Positions 36,446 through 50,302 of a stretch of DNA of 64,000 nucleotides are shown in pieces. The stretch covers positions 62,001 through 126,000 of the forward strand of contig NZ_JBBBNY010000007.1 of assembly GCF_037137055.1 (NCBI RefSeq). The letters run 5' to 3'. A model generated the notes under the pieces. The model worked only from the letters and a program-made list of their open reading frames with translations. It searched no databases and was not told the origin of the DNA. This DNA is from Frateuria_A yonginensis. GTDB lineage: Bacteria > Pseudomonadota > Gammaproteobacteria > Xanthomonadales > Rhodanobacteraceae. How positions within the stretch are numbered: position 1 is the first letter of the stretch; the number at the start of each line of letters is the position of its first letter. A program made the position numbers and the translations under genes.

Positions 36446-36982
36446 TCAGAACGTGACGGTTGCAACGACAGTGTCGGAGTAGTTGCCGGACGGAACATTC
36501 TGTCCCTTCGTGACGAGGCCGTAGACGGTGGTGCTCACGGCCGCACCGGTGCCGGTGACCGATGCGCCGGTCGTATTGTCCCAAACGGTGGTGTGGGCCG
36601 AGTCAGTGTACAGCTGGTACGACAGGTAGTCGGAAGTGTTGGCCAGCATGCGGCGCAGCGGCGCCGCGTCGGTCGAACCCGTGTCGGCGTTGGAACCCTG
36701 GCCGAGCGTCACGGTCACGGAGGCACCGTTGGTGCAGGTGGTGCTGATCGTGCCGGTGGCGGTGAGGTCGGCACCGGTGCTGGCGTTGGTGACCACCGGG
36801 TCGTACGCGCCGAACGAGACGCCGCTGCTGGCGTCGATCGTGCAGTTGGCGGACACCGTGGCGGACACCGGCAGGTTGGAGGTCGCGGTGCCGGCGTAGG
36901 CCGTTCCGCTCAGTGCCGACAGGCCGATCAGGGTGGCCACGACGAGATTGAGCTTGAGGAAGTTCTTGGTTTTCGCTTGCAT
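36446..36982 (-). CDS. Spore coat U (SCPU) domain major pilin, Csu-like
   Basis: 178 residues from the ATG at 36982, which follows AGGACA. A signal peptide (LNLVVATLIGLSALSGTAYA) precedes SNLPVSATVSANCTIDASSGVSFGAYDP, the SCPU N-terminus with its first Cys; the second is in ISTTCTNGAS. It ends SGNYSDTVVATVTF, the pilin-type C-terminal strand. As the first gene it should be the main shaft subunit, like CsuA/B. A sigma-54-type promoter lies about 105 bp upstream. A longer frame up to 37243 is open but lacks signal features. Confidence 0.9.
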   Translation of the reverse strand: MQAKTKNFLKLNLVVATLIGLSALSGTAYAGTATSNLPVSATVSANCTIDASSGVSFGAYDPVVTNASTGADLTATGTISTTCTNGASVTVTLGQGSNADTGSTDAAPLRRMLANTSDYLSYQLYTDSAHTTVWDNTTGASVTGTGAAVSTTVYGLVTKGQNVPSGNYSDTVVATVTF

Positions 36983-37084
36983 GAATTGTGTCCTGACAAA
37001 TGCGCAGGATTTGCGCGGGTTGCTTACGTCGACGAGCAAAAGCTGTGCGTTCGGATCTCCCCTTGGGATCTCGTGACTAGGCAA

Positions 37085-37100
37085 GGCAAGCGATATGCCA
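37085..37100 (-). promoter_or_regulatory. Putative sigma-54 promoter of the pilus operon
   Basis: TGGCATATCGCTTGCC on the minus strand matches TGGCACG-N4-TTGCW in spacing exactly, with invariant GG and GC 10 bp apart. Transcription would begin near 37074 and give a ~90-nt leader. Sigma-54 promoters need an enhancer-binding activator; none is encoded in the window. Confidence 0.6.
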
Positions 37101-37274
37101 CCCCCGGGACGCCATCCTTTCACACCCGCCGATGCAAGCGCTGTTCTGTGACCGCCTTCGCGAAGCGCGGCCGCCGAGCAGCCGACTGACGTGCGCGCCA
37201 CGGAAGAGGAAAGCGACGAAGAAGACAGAAACTTGACGTTCATTGACCCCGGTCAATTGAACTGAAGGTCAACC

Positions 37275-37315
37275 TGTGAACTGGGTCACGCGGCGGGCAT
37301 GTGATCCACGTCACG
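37275..37315. promoter_or_regulatory. Two tandem CRP/Clp-like binding sites
   Basis: TGTGA-ACTGGG-TCACG (37275-37290) and TGTGA-TCCACG-TCACG (37300-37315) both fit the CRP consensus TGTGA-N6-TCACA with one mismatch each, 25 bp apart. In Xanthomonadales the orthologue Clp binds such sites and responds to c-di-GMP. Relative to a predicted start near 37399 the proximal site is centred close to -92, a known class I position. Confidence 0.6.
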
Positions 37316-37487
37316 TCATGGCAGGTGTCGCCGCTCCGCGGCGCCGGGATCGCGTCACACGTGTTCAAGCAGCCGGCGCGTGCGCCGATAATGGAGTCGA
37401 ACGCGCGAGCCTCGCGCGCCCTCCGTCGACGCGGAACGATCCGTTGCCGCCGCACCGCAGGCTCCGTCCGCCAGACCACGCCAGGCC

Positions 37488-38702
37488 ATGTCCGTCACCG
37501 CAACACCGCTCGATGCCGAAATCGTCCTCGATTCCCTGCCGGTCTCGGTGGTCATCCTCGCGGGCGAGGGCGGCGTGAGGTATGCCAACGCCGCGGCGCG
37601 GCGGCTGGCGTCGGTCATCCATGCCGATCCCGACAAAGGCCTCTCGAGCCTGGTGGCGAATCCGCCGGCCGAGGTCAGGAACGACGCGCAGGCGGGCGAC
37701 GGCTGGGAAGACCGCCGTGCCTGCGCGATCGAGGGTGGCGGCTCGCTGGCGATCGTGCGCCAGTGGCGGCGGTGCGCCGAAGGCTCAGGCATGACCAGCG
37801 TGACCATCCGCCCGGCCGCCGCGCTGCCTCAGGCGAACGGCATGACGCCGCCGGACCGCGAGAAGCAACTGCAGGAGCAACAGAGCCTGGTGCACGCCGA
37901 GAAGCTGGCGACGGTAGGGCAACTGGCCGCGGGCATGGCGCACGAGATCAACAATCCGATCTGCTACGTGCAGTCCAACCTGGGCTCCTTGCAGGATTAC
38001 ATGAACAAGCTGTTCGGCCTGGTGGAAGTGTGCGAGGAGGTGATCCGCGACGAGGACACCCCGCTCCGCGCCAAGCTCGCCTCCCTCGATGCACGCAAGC
38101 AGGCGATCGACTTTCCGCTGATCGTGGAGGACCTGCCGCTGCTGCTGGCCGAATCGCGCGAGGGCGTGGAGCGGATCCGGCAGATCGTGCAGAACCTGCG
38201 CGACTTCTCGCGCATCGACGCGACCGAGGGCTTCCGCCTGTTCGACGTGCACCGCGCAATCGATACCACGCTGGGCATCGTGCGCAGCCTCAGCGGCAGC
38301 TCGATCTGCTTCACCACGTATTTCGAGGAACTGCCGCTGGTCGAATGCAACCCCACGGAGCTCAACCAGGTGCTGATGAACATCCTGGTCAACGCGACGC
38401 AGGCGGTGGGGCAGAACGGCCTGATCGAGGTGCACACGGGCAGGGGACCCCATCACGTGTGGATCGAGATCAAGGACAACGGGTGCGGCATCGAGGAGCA
38501 TGTCCTGCCCCGCATCTTCGAGCCGTTCTTCACCACCAAGGAGGTCGGGCGCGGCACCGGCCTCGGGCTCTCCATCAGCTACGGCATCATCAAGAAGCAC
38601 GGGGGTGACCTGACCGTCCGCTCGCGCGTCGGCGCCGGCACCGTTTTCCTCATCACGCTTCCGGTCAAGCAGGCCCGCAGCGTGCCAGCCCCTACCGAGT
38701 AA
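37488..38702 (+). CDS. Soluble sensor histidine kinase (PAS-HisKA-HATPase)
   Basis: 404 residues without transmembrane segments. The N-terminal ~110 residues look like a small PAS domain (IVLDSLPVSVVILAGEGGVRYANAAARR). After a coiled linker comes the H-box AEKLATVGQLAAGMAHEINNPI (H152), then N-box (TELNQVLMNILVNATQA), G1 DNGCGI, F-box and G2 GRGTGLGLSI. The H-box type with NPICYVQSNL resembles HupT/NtrB-like kinases. It autophosphorylates and probably passes phosphate to the receiver protein encoded 7 bp downstream. Confidence 0.93.
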   Translation: MSVTATPLDAEIVLDSLPVSVVILAGEGGVRYANAAARRLASVIHADPDKGLSSLVANPPAEVRNDAQAGDGWEDRRACAIEGGGSLAIVRQWRRCAEGSGMTSVTIRPAAALPQANGMTPPDREKQLQEQQSLVHAEKLATVGQLAAGMAHEINNPICYVQSNLGSLQDYMNKLFGLVEVCEEVIRDEDTPLRAKLASLDARKQAIDFPLIVEDLPLLLAESREGVERIRQIVQNLRDFSRIDATEGFRLFDVHRAIDTTLGIVRSLSGSSICFTTYFEELPLVECNPTELNQVLMNILVNATQAVGQNGLIEVHTGRGPHHVWIEIKDNGCGIEEHVLPRIFEPFFTTKEVGRGTGLGLSISYGIIKKHGGDLTVRSRVGAGTVFLITLPVKQARSVPAPTE

Positions 38703-38709
38703 ACCGACG

Positions 38710-39261
38710 ATGACCTACAAACTGCTGCTCCTGGACGACGAGCAGGCCATCCTCAACGCGCTCACCCGCGTGATCAAGCGTATCGACTCGGACCGGTTCG
38801 GCGGGCCCTGCCAGATCAAGACCTTCACCAGCGCGACCGAGGCGCTCGCCTGCGTCCGGCAGGAGCCGGTCGACCTCATCATCACCGATTTCCGGATGCC
38901 GGCCATGACCGGCCTGGAGTTCCTGCGCGAGGCGATCAGGCACCAGCCCGACGTCGCGCGCATCATCATCAGCGGCCAGGCCGACCTGCCCACGGTGGTG
39001 GCGGCGATCAACGACACCCAGGTGTTCCGCTTCGTCAACAAGCCGTGGGACGACGGCGAGCTGCAGCTGGCCGTGGTGCAGGCGCTGCACGTCTATGCGC
39101 TGAGCCGGGAGAACCAGCGGCTGGCCGACCTGGTGCGCGTGCAGCAGGGCACCATCTCGCGCCAGGAGGCCGCGCTGCGTCAGCTGGAATCCGAGTGCCC
39201 CGGCATCACGCGCGTCGAGCGTGACGAGAACGGCGCGATCTACCTGGACCTGGACGACTAG
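38710..39261 (+). CDS. Response regulator: receiver domain plus coiled-coil tail
   Basis: 183 residues. The receiver has the acidic pair DDE (residues 9-11), phosphoacceptor D60 in LIITDFRMPAMTG, and the Lys in FVNKPWDDGEL, in the HupR/RpfG-type subgroup. No output domain follows, only a helical segment (ENQRLADLVRVQQGTISRQEAALRQLE) and an acidic end. It may act by binding a partner, such as one of the EAL or hybrid-kinase proteins. The stop overlaps the stop of the opposing gene within one CTAG (39258-39261). Confidence 0.9.
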   Translation: MTYKLLLLDDEQAILNALTRVIKRIDSDRFGGPCQIKTFTSATEALACVRQEPVDLIITDFRMPAMTGLEFLREAIRHQPDVARIIISGQADLPTVVAAINDTQVFRFVNKPWDDGELQLAVVQALHVYALSRENQRLADLVRVQQGTISRQEAALRQLESECPGITRVERDENGAIYLDLDD

Positions 39262-41378
39262 GCATCTGCGACCGGACCCGTGGCGCCGCGCTGCACCTGG
39301 TCGCGGCGGGCCCGGGCCATCGCCTCCTTGATCACCTTGCGCAGTTCGTCGTCCACCCAGGGCTTGGTCAGGAACCGGTACACGGCGCCGCCGTTGATCG
39401 CCTCGGTCACCGCGCCGATGTCGGCGTATCCGCTGAGGATCATGCGGATGGTGCGCGGGTGGGTCTCCTTGACCTTGCCGAGAAATTCGGTGCCGCGCCC
39501 TTCCGGCATGCGGTGGTCGGAGACCACCACGTCGACCTCGGTGGTGCCCAGGATGTCGAAGGCCTGCTGGAAGGTGCCCGCGGTATGGATCGCATAGCCG
39601 TCCCTGCGCAGCAGGCGCGCCAGCGCGCGCAGGACGTTCTGCTCGTCGTCCACCAGCAGGATCGAGCCGGCGTCGCCGCGATTGCCCTGGTCGGCGGTCC
39701 GCAGCGAGGGATTGCGCAGCCGTGCCAGCATGCCGTCGGCGCTCACCGGCTCGCCCAGGTAGTGGCCCTGGATGTACTCGCAGCCGTTGCGTTCGAGGAA
39801 TCCCAGCTGCAGTGGCGTCTCCACGCCCTCGGCCACCACGGTGCAGCCGAACTCGTGCGCCAGCCCCAGAATCGCGCGGCAGATCCGCGCCGCGCCGACG
39901 TCGTTCGGCACCGCCGAGACGAAGGAGCGGTCGATCTTGAGCCGGTTGACCGGGAAGCGCTGCATCAGCCCCAGGCTGGAGTGCCCGATGCCGAAGTCGT
40001 CCATGGACAGGCTCACGCCGATCTTGCGCAGCTCGCGCATCAGCGAGGCGACGTGGTCGGGATCGCCCATGATCGCCTTTTCGGTCAGTTCCAGCTCCAG
40101 GTAGCGCGCCGGCAGGCGGGCGCCGTCCAGGGCGCGGCTGACGTCCTCGATCACCTGCTGCCCGCGCATCTGCAGGCCGGACACGTTGACCGACAGCACG
40201 AAGTCGCCCACGCCGCAGTCGAGCCAGCGGCGCGCCTGCTGGCACGCCTGCACCAGCACCCACTGGCCGATGTCCGGGATCAGGCCCAGGTCCTCGGCCA
40301 GGGGAATGAAGCGGTCCGGCGTCACCAGGCCGAGTTGCGGGCTGCGCCAGCGGACCAGCGCCTCCATGCCGGTGATCTCGCGCTTGGCCACGCTCACCAC
40401 CGGCTGGTAGGCCAGCTCGAGTTCGCCCCGTGCCACCGCGCCGCGCAGGTGCACGCCCATGTCCATGCGGTCGCGGAGCAGCGTGCGCTGCTGGGTGTTG
40501 AACACGTGCACGCGGTTGCCGCCGCGCTCCTTGGCGGTGCGCGCCGCCAGCGCCGACTGCTGCAGCAGGTCGTCCACGCTGGCGGCCGTGTCCGGGAAGC
40601 AGGCGATGCCGATGCTGGCGCCCAGGCGCAGCTCGAAGGCGCCGAAGGCGATCGGCTGGCTCAACTCGTCGAGCAACTGCTGGCCGACTTCGAGCATGTC
40701 GAGGTCGCCGGTCGCATCCACGCCGCCGACGATGAACTCGTCGCCGGCGATGCGGCTCACCAGCGAGGCGTCCCGGCCCGCGGCCACCAGGCGATCGGCG
40801 ACCTGCTGCAGCAGCCGGTCGCCGGCCTCGAAGCCGTCGGTCTGGTTGAAGGCGCCGAACTTGTCGATGTCGATGTAGCAGACGAACAGCCGGTGGCACT
40901 GGGTGACCGCGCGTACCAGTTGGGCGGCGAGGTTGTCCTTGACCTGCCCCGGCCGCAACAGGCCGGACACCACGTCGTGGCTGGCCAGGAACTCGCGTGC
41001 CTGTTCGGCGGCGACACGGTCGTCGACGTCGTGCACGGTGAGCACCGCCTGCACGACCCGGCCGCCGGTGTCGACGGATGGACAGGCGACCAGCCTGCAC
41101 CAGCGTGCTTTGCCGGCGGCGTCGAGCACGCCCGTACGCTCCACCACCTCGCCGGCATGCAGGGCCGCCTCCACGCCTTCGAGCCAACCGGCGTGGCCCA
41201 GCGCACGGTCCCATCGGATACCCGTCACCGCAGCCGCATCCCGGCCGAAGAACCGTTCGTATGCCGGGTTGACCGCGGCCACGCGCAGGCCCTCGGGCGC
41301 GGCTTCGAGGGCGATCAGGGGTGCGTCGGCATACGCGTAGCACCGCTCGAGGAGGAGTCCGCTGGTTGTTCTCGTCAT
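39258..41378 (-). CDS. PAS-GGDEF-EAL-receiver protein (c-di-GMP phosphodiesterase)
   Basis: 706 residues from the ATG at 41378. Order: PAS (~10-130), GGDEF (~135-300) with AGDEF in place of GGDEF (RIAGDEFIVGG), EAL (~315-560), then a C-terminal receiver (~580-695). All EAL catalytic motifs are there: MEALVRW, SVNVSGLQM, ELTEKA, MDDFGIGHSS, LKIDRSFV, AEGVET and YIQGHYLGEP, so c-di-GMP hydrolysis is likely; the GGDEF part may be weak or GTP-sensing. The receiver (DVVVSDHRMPEGRG, LTKPWVDDEL) resembles the neighbour's. It is transcribed toward the two-gene operon, between the pilus and the big kinase. Confidence 0.93.
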   Translation of the reverse strand: MTRTTSGLLLERCYAYADAPLIALEAAPEGLRVAAVNPAYERFFGRDAAAVTGIRWDRALGHAGWLEGVEAALHAGEVVERTGVLDAAGKARWCRLVACPSVDTGGRVVQAVLTVHDVDDRVAAEQAREFLASHDVVSGLLRPGQVKDNLAAQLVRAVTQCHRLFVCYIDIDKFGAFNQTDGFEAGDRLLQQVADRLVAAGRDASLVSRIAGDEFIVGGVDATGDLDMLEVGQQLLDELSQPIAFGAFELRLGASIGIACFPDTAASVDDLLQQSALAARTAKERGGNRVHVFNTQQRTLLRDRMDMGVHLRGAVARGELELAYQPVVSVAKREITGMEALVRWRSPQLGLVTPDRFIPLAEDLGLIPDIGQWVLVQACQQARRWLDCGVGDFVLSVNVSGLQMRGQQVIEDVSRALDGARLPARYLELELTEKAIMGDPDHVASLMRELRKIGVSLSMDDFGIGHSSLGLMQRFPVNRLKIDRSFVSAVPNDVGAARICRAILGLAHEFGCTVVAEGVETPLQLGFLERNGCEYIQGHYLGEPVSADGMLARLRNPSLRTADQGNRGDAGSILLVDDEQNVLRALARLLRRDGYAIHTAGTFQQAFDILGTTEVDVVVSDHRMPEGRGTEFLGKVKETHPRTIRMILSGYADIGAVTEAINGGAVYRFLTKPWVDDELRKVIKEAMARARRDQVQRGATGPVADA

Positions 41379-41607
41379 TGGCGCTCGGGCGACCGGACCT
41401 GTACGGAGGGTATCGGCGCAACCGCACCGGCCTTGAGAAAACGCCACGGCGGCGCGGCTGTCGCGGCGTCTTCGAACCGCCGCGCTTGTTCAAGTCTTCA
41501 CCAGACGGTGCCGATAGTGTGTGCAAGCGATCAAGCTCCCGCTGTCCGGCCTGGAAACCGGATCCACCGCATCGGCATGCGTGCCTCTTCTCCCGCCACG
41601 GCTTTCT

Positions 41608-47885
<6,278 letters not shown>

Positions 47886-47889
<4 letters not shown>

Positions 47890-49127
47890 CGGCGGCCGCG
47901 ACCACATCACGCATTCTGGTCGTCGACGACGACGCTTTCAGCCGCCGGTTGCTGGTGGAAGCGATCGCGCGCCACGGCTTCCAGGCCACCGGCACGGCGC
48001 ATGCCCGCGACGCGCTCTCCGAGGTGCTCGGCGAGACGGCGCCGCAGGTGATCGTCTGCGACCTCGCCATGCCGGACATGGACGGCATCCAGTTCATCGA
48101 GGCGCTGGGCAACGCCCGCTGGAAGGGTGGGCTGGTGCTGGTCACCGGCGAGGGCGCACGCCTGTTGCAGGCGGCCACCAAGCTGGCGCGCGCGTTGAAG
48201 CTCAACATCCTGGGCAGCCTCCCAAAGCCGGTCGATGCGAGTCGGCTCGCCACGCTGCTGGCCAGCGGCCAGACGGGCCGCGCCGGCGGCGGCGCGGAGC
48301 AGCGCGCGCCGTCCTCGCCGCCGACCTACAGTCACGCCGAACTCGCGCAGGCGATCGAGCAGGGCCAGTTGATCCTGCACTACCAGCCGCAGGTGCGCAT
48401 CGCCGATGGCGAGCCGACGGGCATGGAATGCCTGGTCCGGTGGCGGCATCCCGCCGAGGGGCTGATCTACCCGGAGCGGTTCGTCTCGCTGGCCGAGGAC
48501 TACGGCCTGATCGACGCGCTGACCGACCGCGTGATCCTGCTCGCCACCGAGCAGCTGCGCTCCTGGCGCAGGCAGGGCATCCGCCTGCCGCTGGCGATCA
48601 ATCTCTCGATGGAGACGCTGCAGGAGCCGGCGGTGGTCGAGCGCCTGCTGGAGCTGGTCAAGGCCAGCGGGCTGACCGCCTCGGACATCGTCTGGGAAGT
48701 CACCGAGAGCCGCTTCATGCGCGACCTCACCGCCACGCTGAGCGCGCTCACCCGGCTGCAGCTCAAGAAGTTCGCCGTGTCCATCGACGATTTCGGCACC
48801 GGACACGCCTCGTTCGCGCAACTGCGCGACTTGCCGTTCGTGGAGCTGAAGATCGACCGCAGCTTCGTGCACGACGCCGCGCGCGACCAGGTGCACGCCG
48901 CCATCGTGGAGGCGAGCGCGAGCATGGCCGCCCGGCTGGGCATGAACTGCATCGCCGAGGGCGTGGAGAGCCCGCAGGACTGGGCCTTCGTGCGCAAGGC
49001 CGGTTGCAGCCACGCCCAGGGCTGGGCGGTCGCCCGGCCATTGCCGGCGTCGGCCATCTCCTCCTGGCTGGAGCGGTGGCCGGCGGACTACCGCACGCTC
49101 AACCACGACGCGGAGGCCGTGCCATGA
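47886..49127 (+). CDS. Receiver-EAL response regulator (c-di-GMP phosphodiesterase)
   Basis: 413 residues. Receiver at ~8-125 with D59 in VIVCDLAMPDMDG and Lys in LPKPVD; EAL domain at ~155-395. The signature reads GMECLVRW (ECL for EAL) but the catalytic Glu is kept, as are INLSM, WEVTES, DDFGTGHASF, LKIDRSFV, AEGVES and the Gln of HAQGWAVARPL. It resembles PvrR/VieA-type regulators. Coupled by 4-bp overlaps to the hybrid kinase before it and the double-receiver gene after it, it is the likely HPt phosphate target. Confidence 0.94.
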
Positions 49128-50293
49128 GCAACGTCGAGGTCGACGGCAAGATCCTGATCGCCTCGGACCAGCGCGCCGAAGCCGAAGCGTTGCGTTCGCA
49201 ACTGGCCGCCGACTATCCGAACATCACCGTCTCCTTCGACCCCGACCGCTACGTGGAGGACTTCGAGCGGGTGCGCCCCGACGTGCTGCTGCTGGTCTTC
49301 AACCGCATCGAGAACGCACAGAGCTACTACCTGGGCCTGTACCGCTTCGGCGCGACCGCGCAGCAGCACAGCCACCGCACGATCGTGTTCTGCACCCGCG
49401 AGCAGGTGAAGACCGCGTTCGACCTGTGCCGCAAGCAGTACTTCGACGACTACGTGCTGTTCTGGCCCTCCCCCTATGACGGCAGCCGCCTGCCGATGTC
49501 CATCCACGTGGCGCTGCGCGAACTCAAGCAGTCACGCGGGATGTCCTTCAGCGAACGCCAGCTCGGCGACTATGCGCGCCAGCTCGACGAGTTCGGCCGC
49601 ACGCTGGACCAGCACCTCACCCAGGGTGGCCGGCAGGTGGAATCGGCCGCCGAACAACTGGCGCGCAACGGCGAGCGGCTGGGCGCGGCGATCGAGCAAC
49701 TGCTCGGGCGGATCTCGCGCGGGGAGCTGAGCGACGCGATGGCCGTGCGCGACGTGCAGAAGCTGGAAAAGGAATTCAAGGCGTTCGTGTCGGCCGAGAT
49801 CGGCCCGCTGGTGGAGTCCGGCCGCGTGGCCATCGAGCCGCTGCGCCGCTGGACCAGCCAGTTGCAGCGCGAATCCTCCTCGCAGCTCGGGCAGGCGCAG
49901 ACGCTCCTCAGGCAGGTGGCGGGGCCCAGCCGGCGGGTGCTGGTGGTCGACGACGACGAGTTCAGCCAGAAGGTGGTGGCCAGGATCCTTGAGCGGGAGG
50001 GGTACGAGGTGGTGCTGGCCGGCTCGGGAACCGAGGCGCTCAACCTGCTGCGCAAGATCCGGCCGTCGCTGATCCTGATGGACTACATGCTGCCCGACCA
50101 GGACGGCGTGGAGACCACCCGCCGGCTCAAGCAGCCGGGCGAGTTCGACACCATCCCCATCATCATGCTCACCGGGCAGAGCGATCGCGAGACGGTCATC
50201 CGCAGCCTCGCCGCCGGTGCGGTGGATTTCCTGGCCAAGCCGATCAACCCGGGCGCGCTGCTGACCAAGCTGGCCAAGTACCTGGGCGGCTGA
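49124..50293 (+). CDS. Double-receiver protein with degenerate N-terminal receiver
   Basis: 389 residues. The N-terminal ~125 residues look like a receiver fold (KILIASDQRAEAEALRSQL) but lack the phosphoacceptor Asp (DVLLLVFNRIENAQ). A helical middle (~130-265, e.g. LDQHLTQGGRQVESAAEQLARNG) may form a four-helix or coiled-coil unit. The C-terminal receiver is complete: VVDDDEFSQKVV, D320 in LILMDYMLPDQDG and Lys in FLAKPINPG. There is no DNA-binding or enzymatic output, so it may be a phosphate sink or adaptor in the relay. It ends the operon. Confidence 0.85.
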   Translation: MSNVEVDGKILIASDQRAEAEALRSQLAADYPNITVSFDPDRYVEDFERVRPDVLLLVFNRIENAQSYYLGLYRFGATAQQHSHRTIVFCTREQVKTAFDLCRKQYFDDYVLFWPSPYDGSRLPMSIHVALRELKQSRGMSFSERQLGDYARQLDEFGRTLDQHLTQGGRQVESAAEQLARNGERLGAAIEQLLGRISRGELSDAMAVRDVQKLEKEFKAFVSAEIGPLVESGRVAIEPLRRWTSQLQRESSSQLGQAQTLLRQVAGPSRRVLVVDDDEFSQKVVARILEREGYEVVLAGSGTEALNLLRKIRPSLILMDYMLPDQDGVETTRRLKQPGEFDTIPIIMLTGQSDRETVIRSLAAGAVDFLAKPINPGALLTKLAKYLGG

Positions 50294-50302
50294 CCCCGTG
50301 CC

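Larger units (their letters stand above)
36983..37487. promoter_or_regulatory. Divergent regulatory region between the pilus operon and the histidine-kinase operon
   Basis: No gene is evident in these 505 bp. On the minus side are a sigma-54 promoter match (37085-37100) and a ~90-nt leader to the pilin with GATC-bounded hairpin potential. In the middle is TTGACC-CC-GGTCAA (37243-37256). On the plus side are two CRP/Clp-like sites (37275-37290 and 37300-37315), the 8-bp dyad ACACGTGT (37357-37364) and a possible sigma-70 promoter TTCAAG-17-GATAAT (37364-37392) for the kinase gene. Confidence 0.7.

Noticed and set aside
36983..37074. Cyclic-di-GMP (GEMM) riboswitch in the pilin leader
   Set aside because: An ACGCACAG string is present, which would fit the context, but the rest of the GEMM core and its paired stems are not visible.
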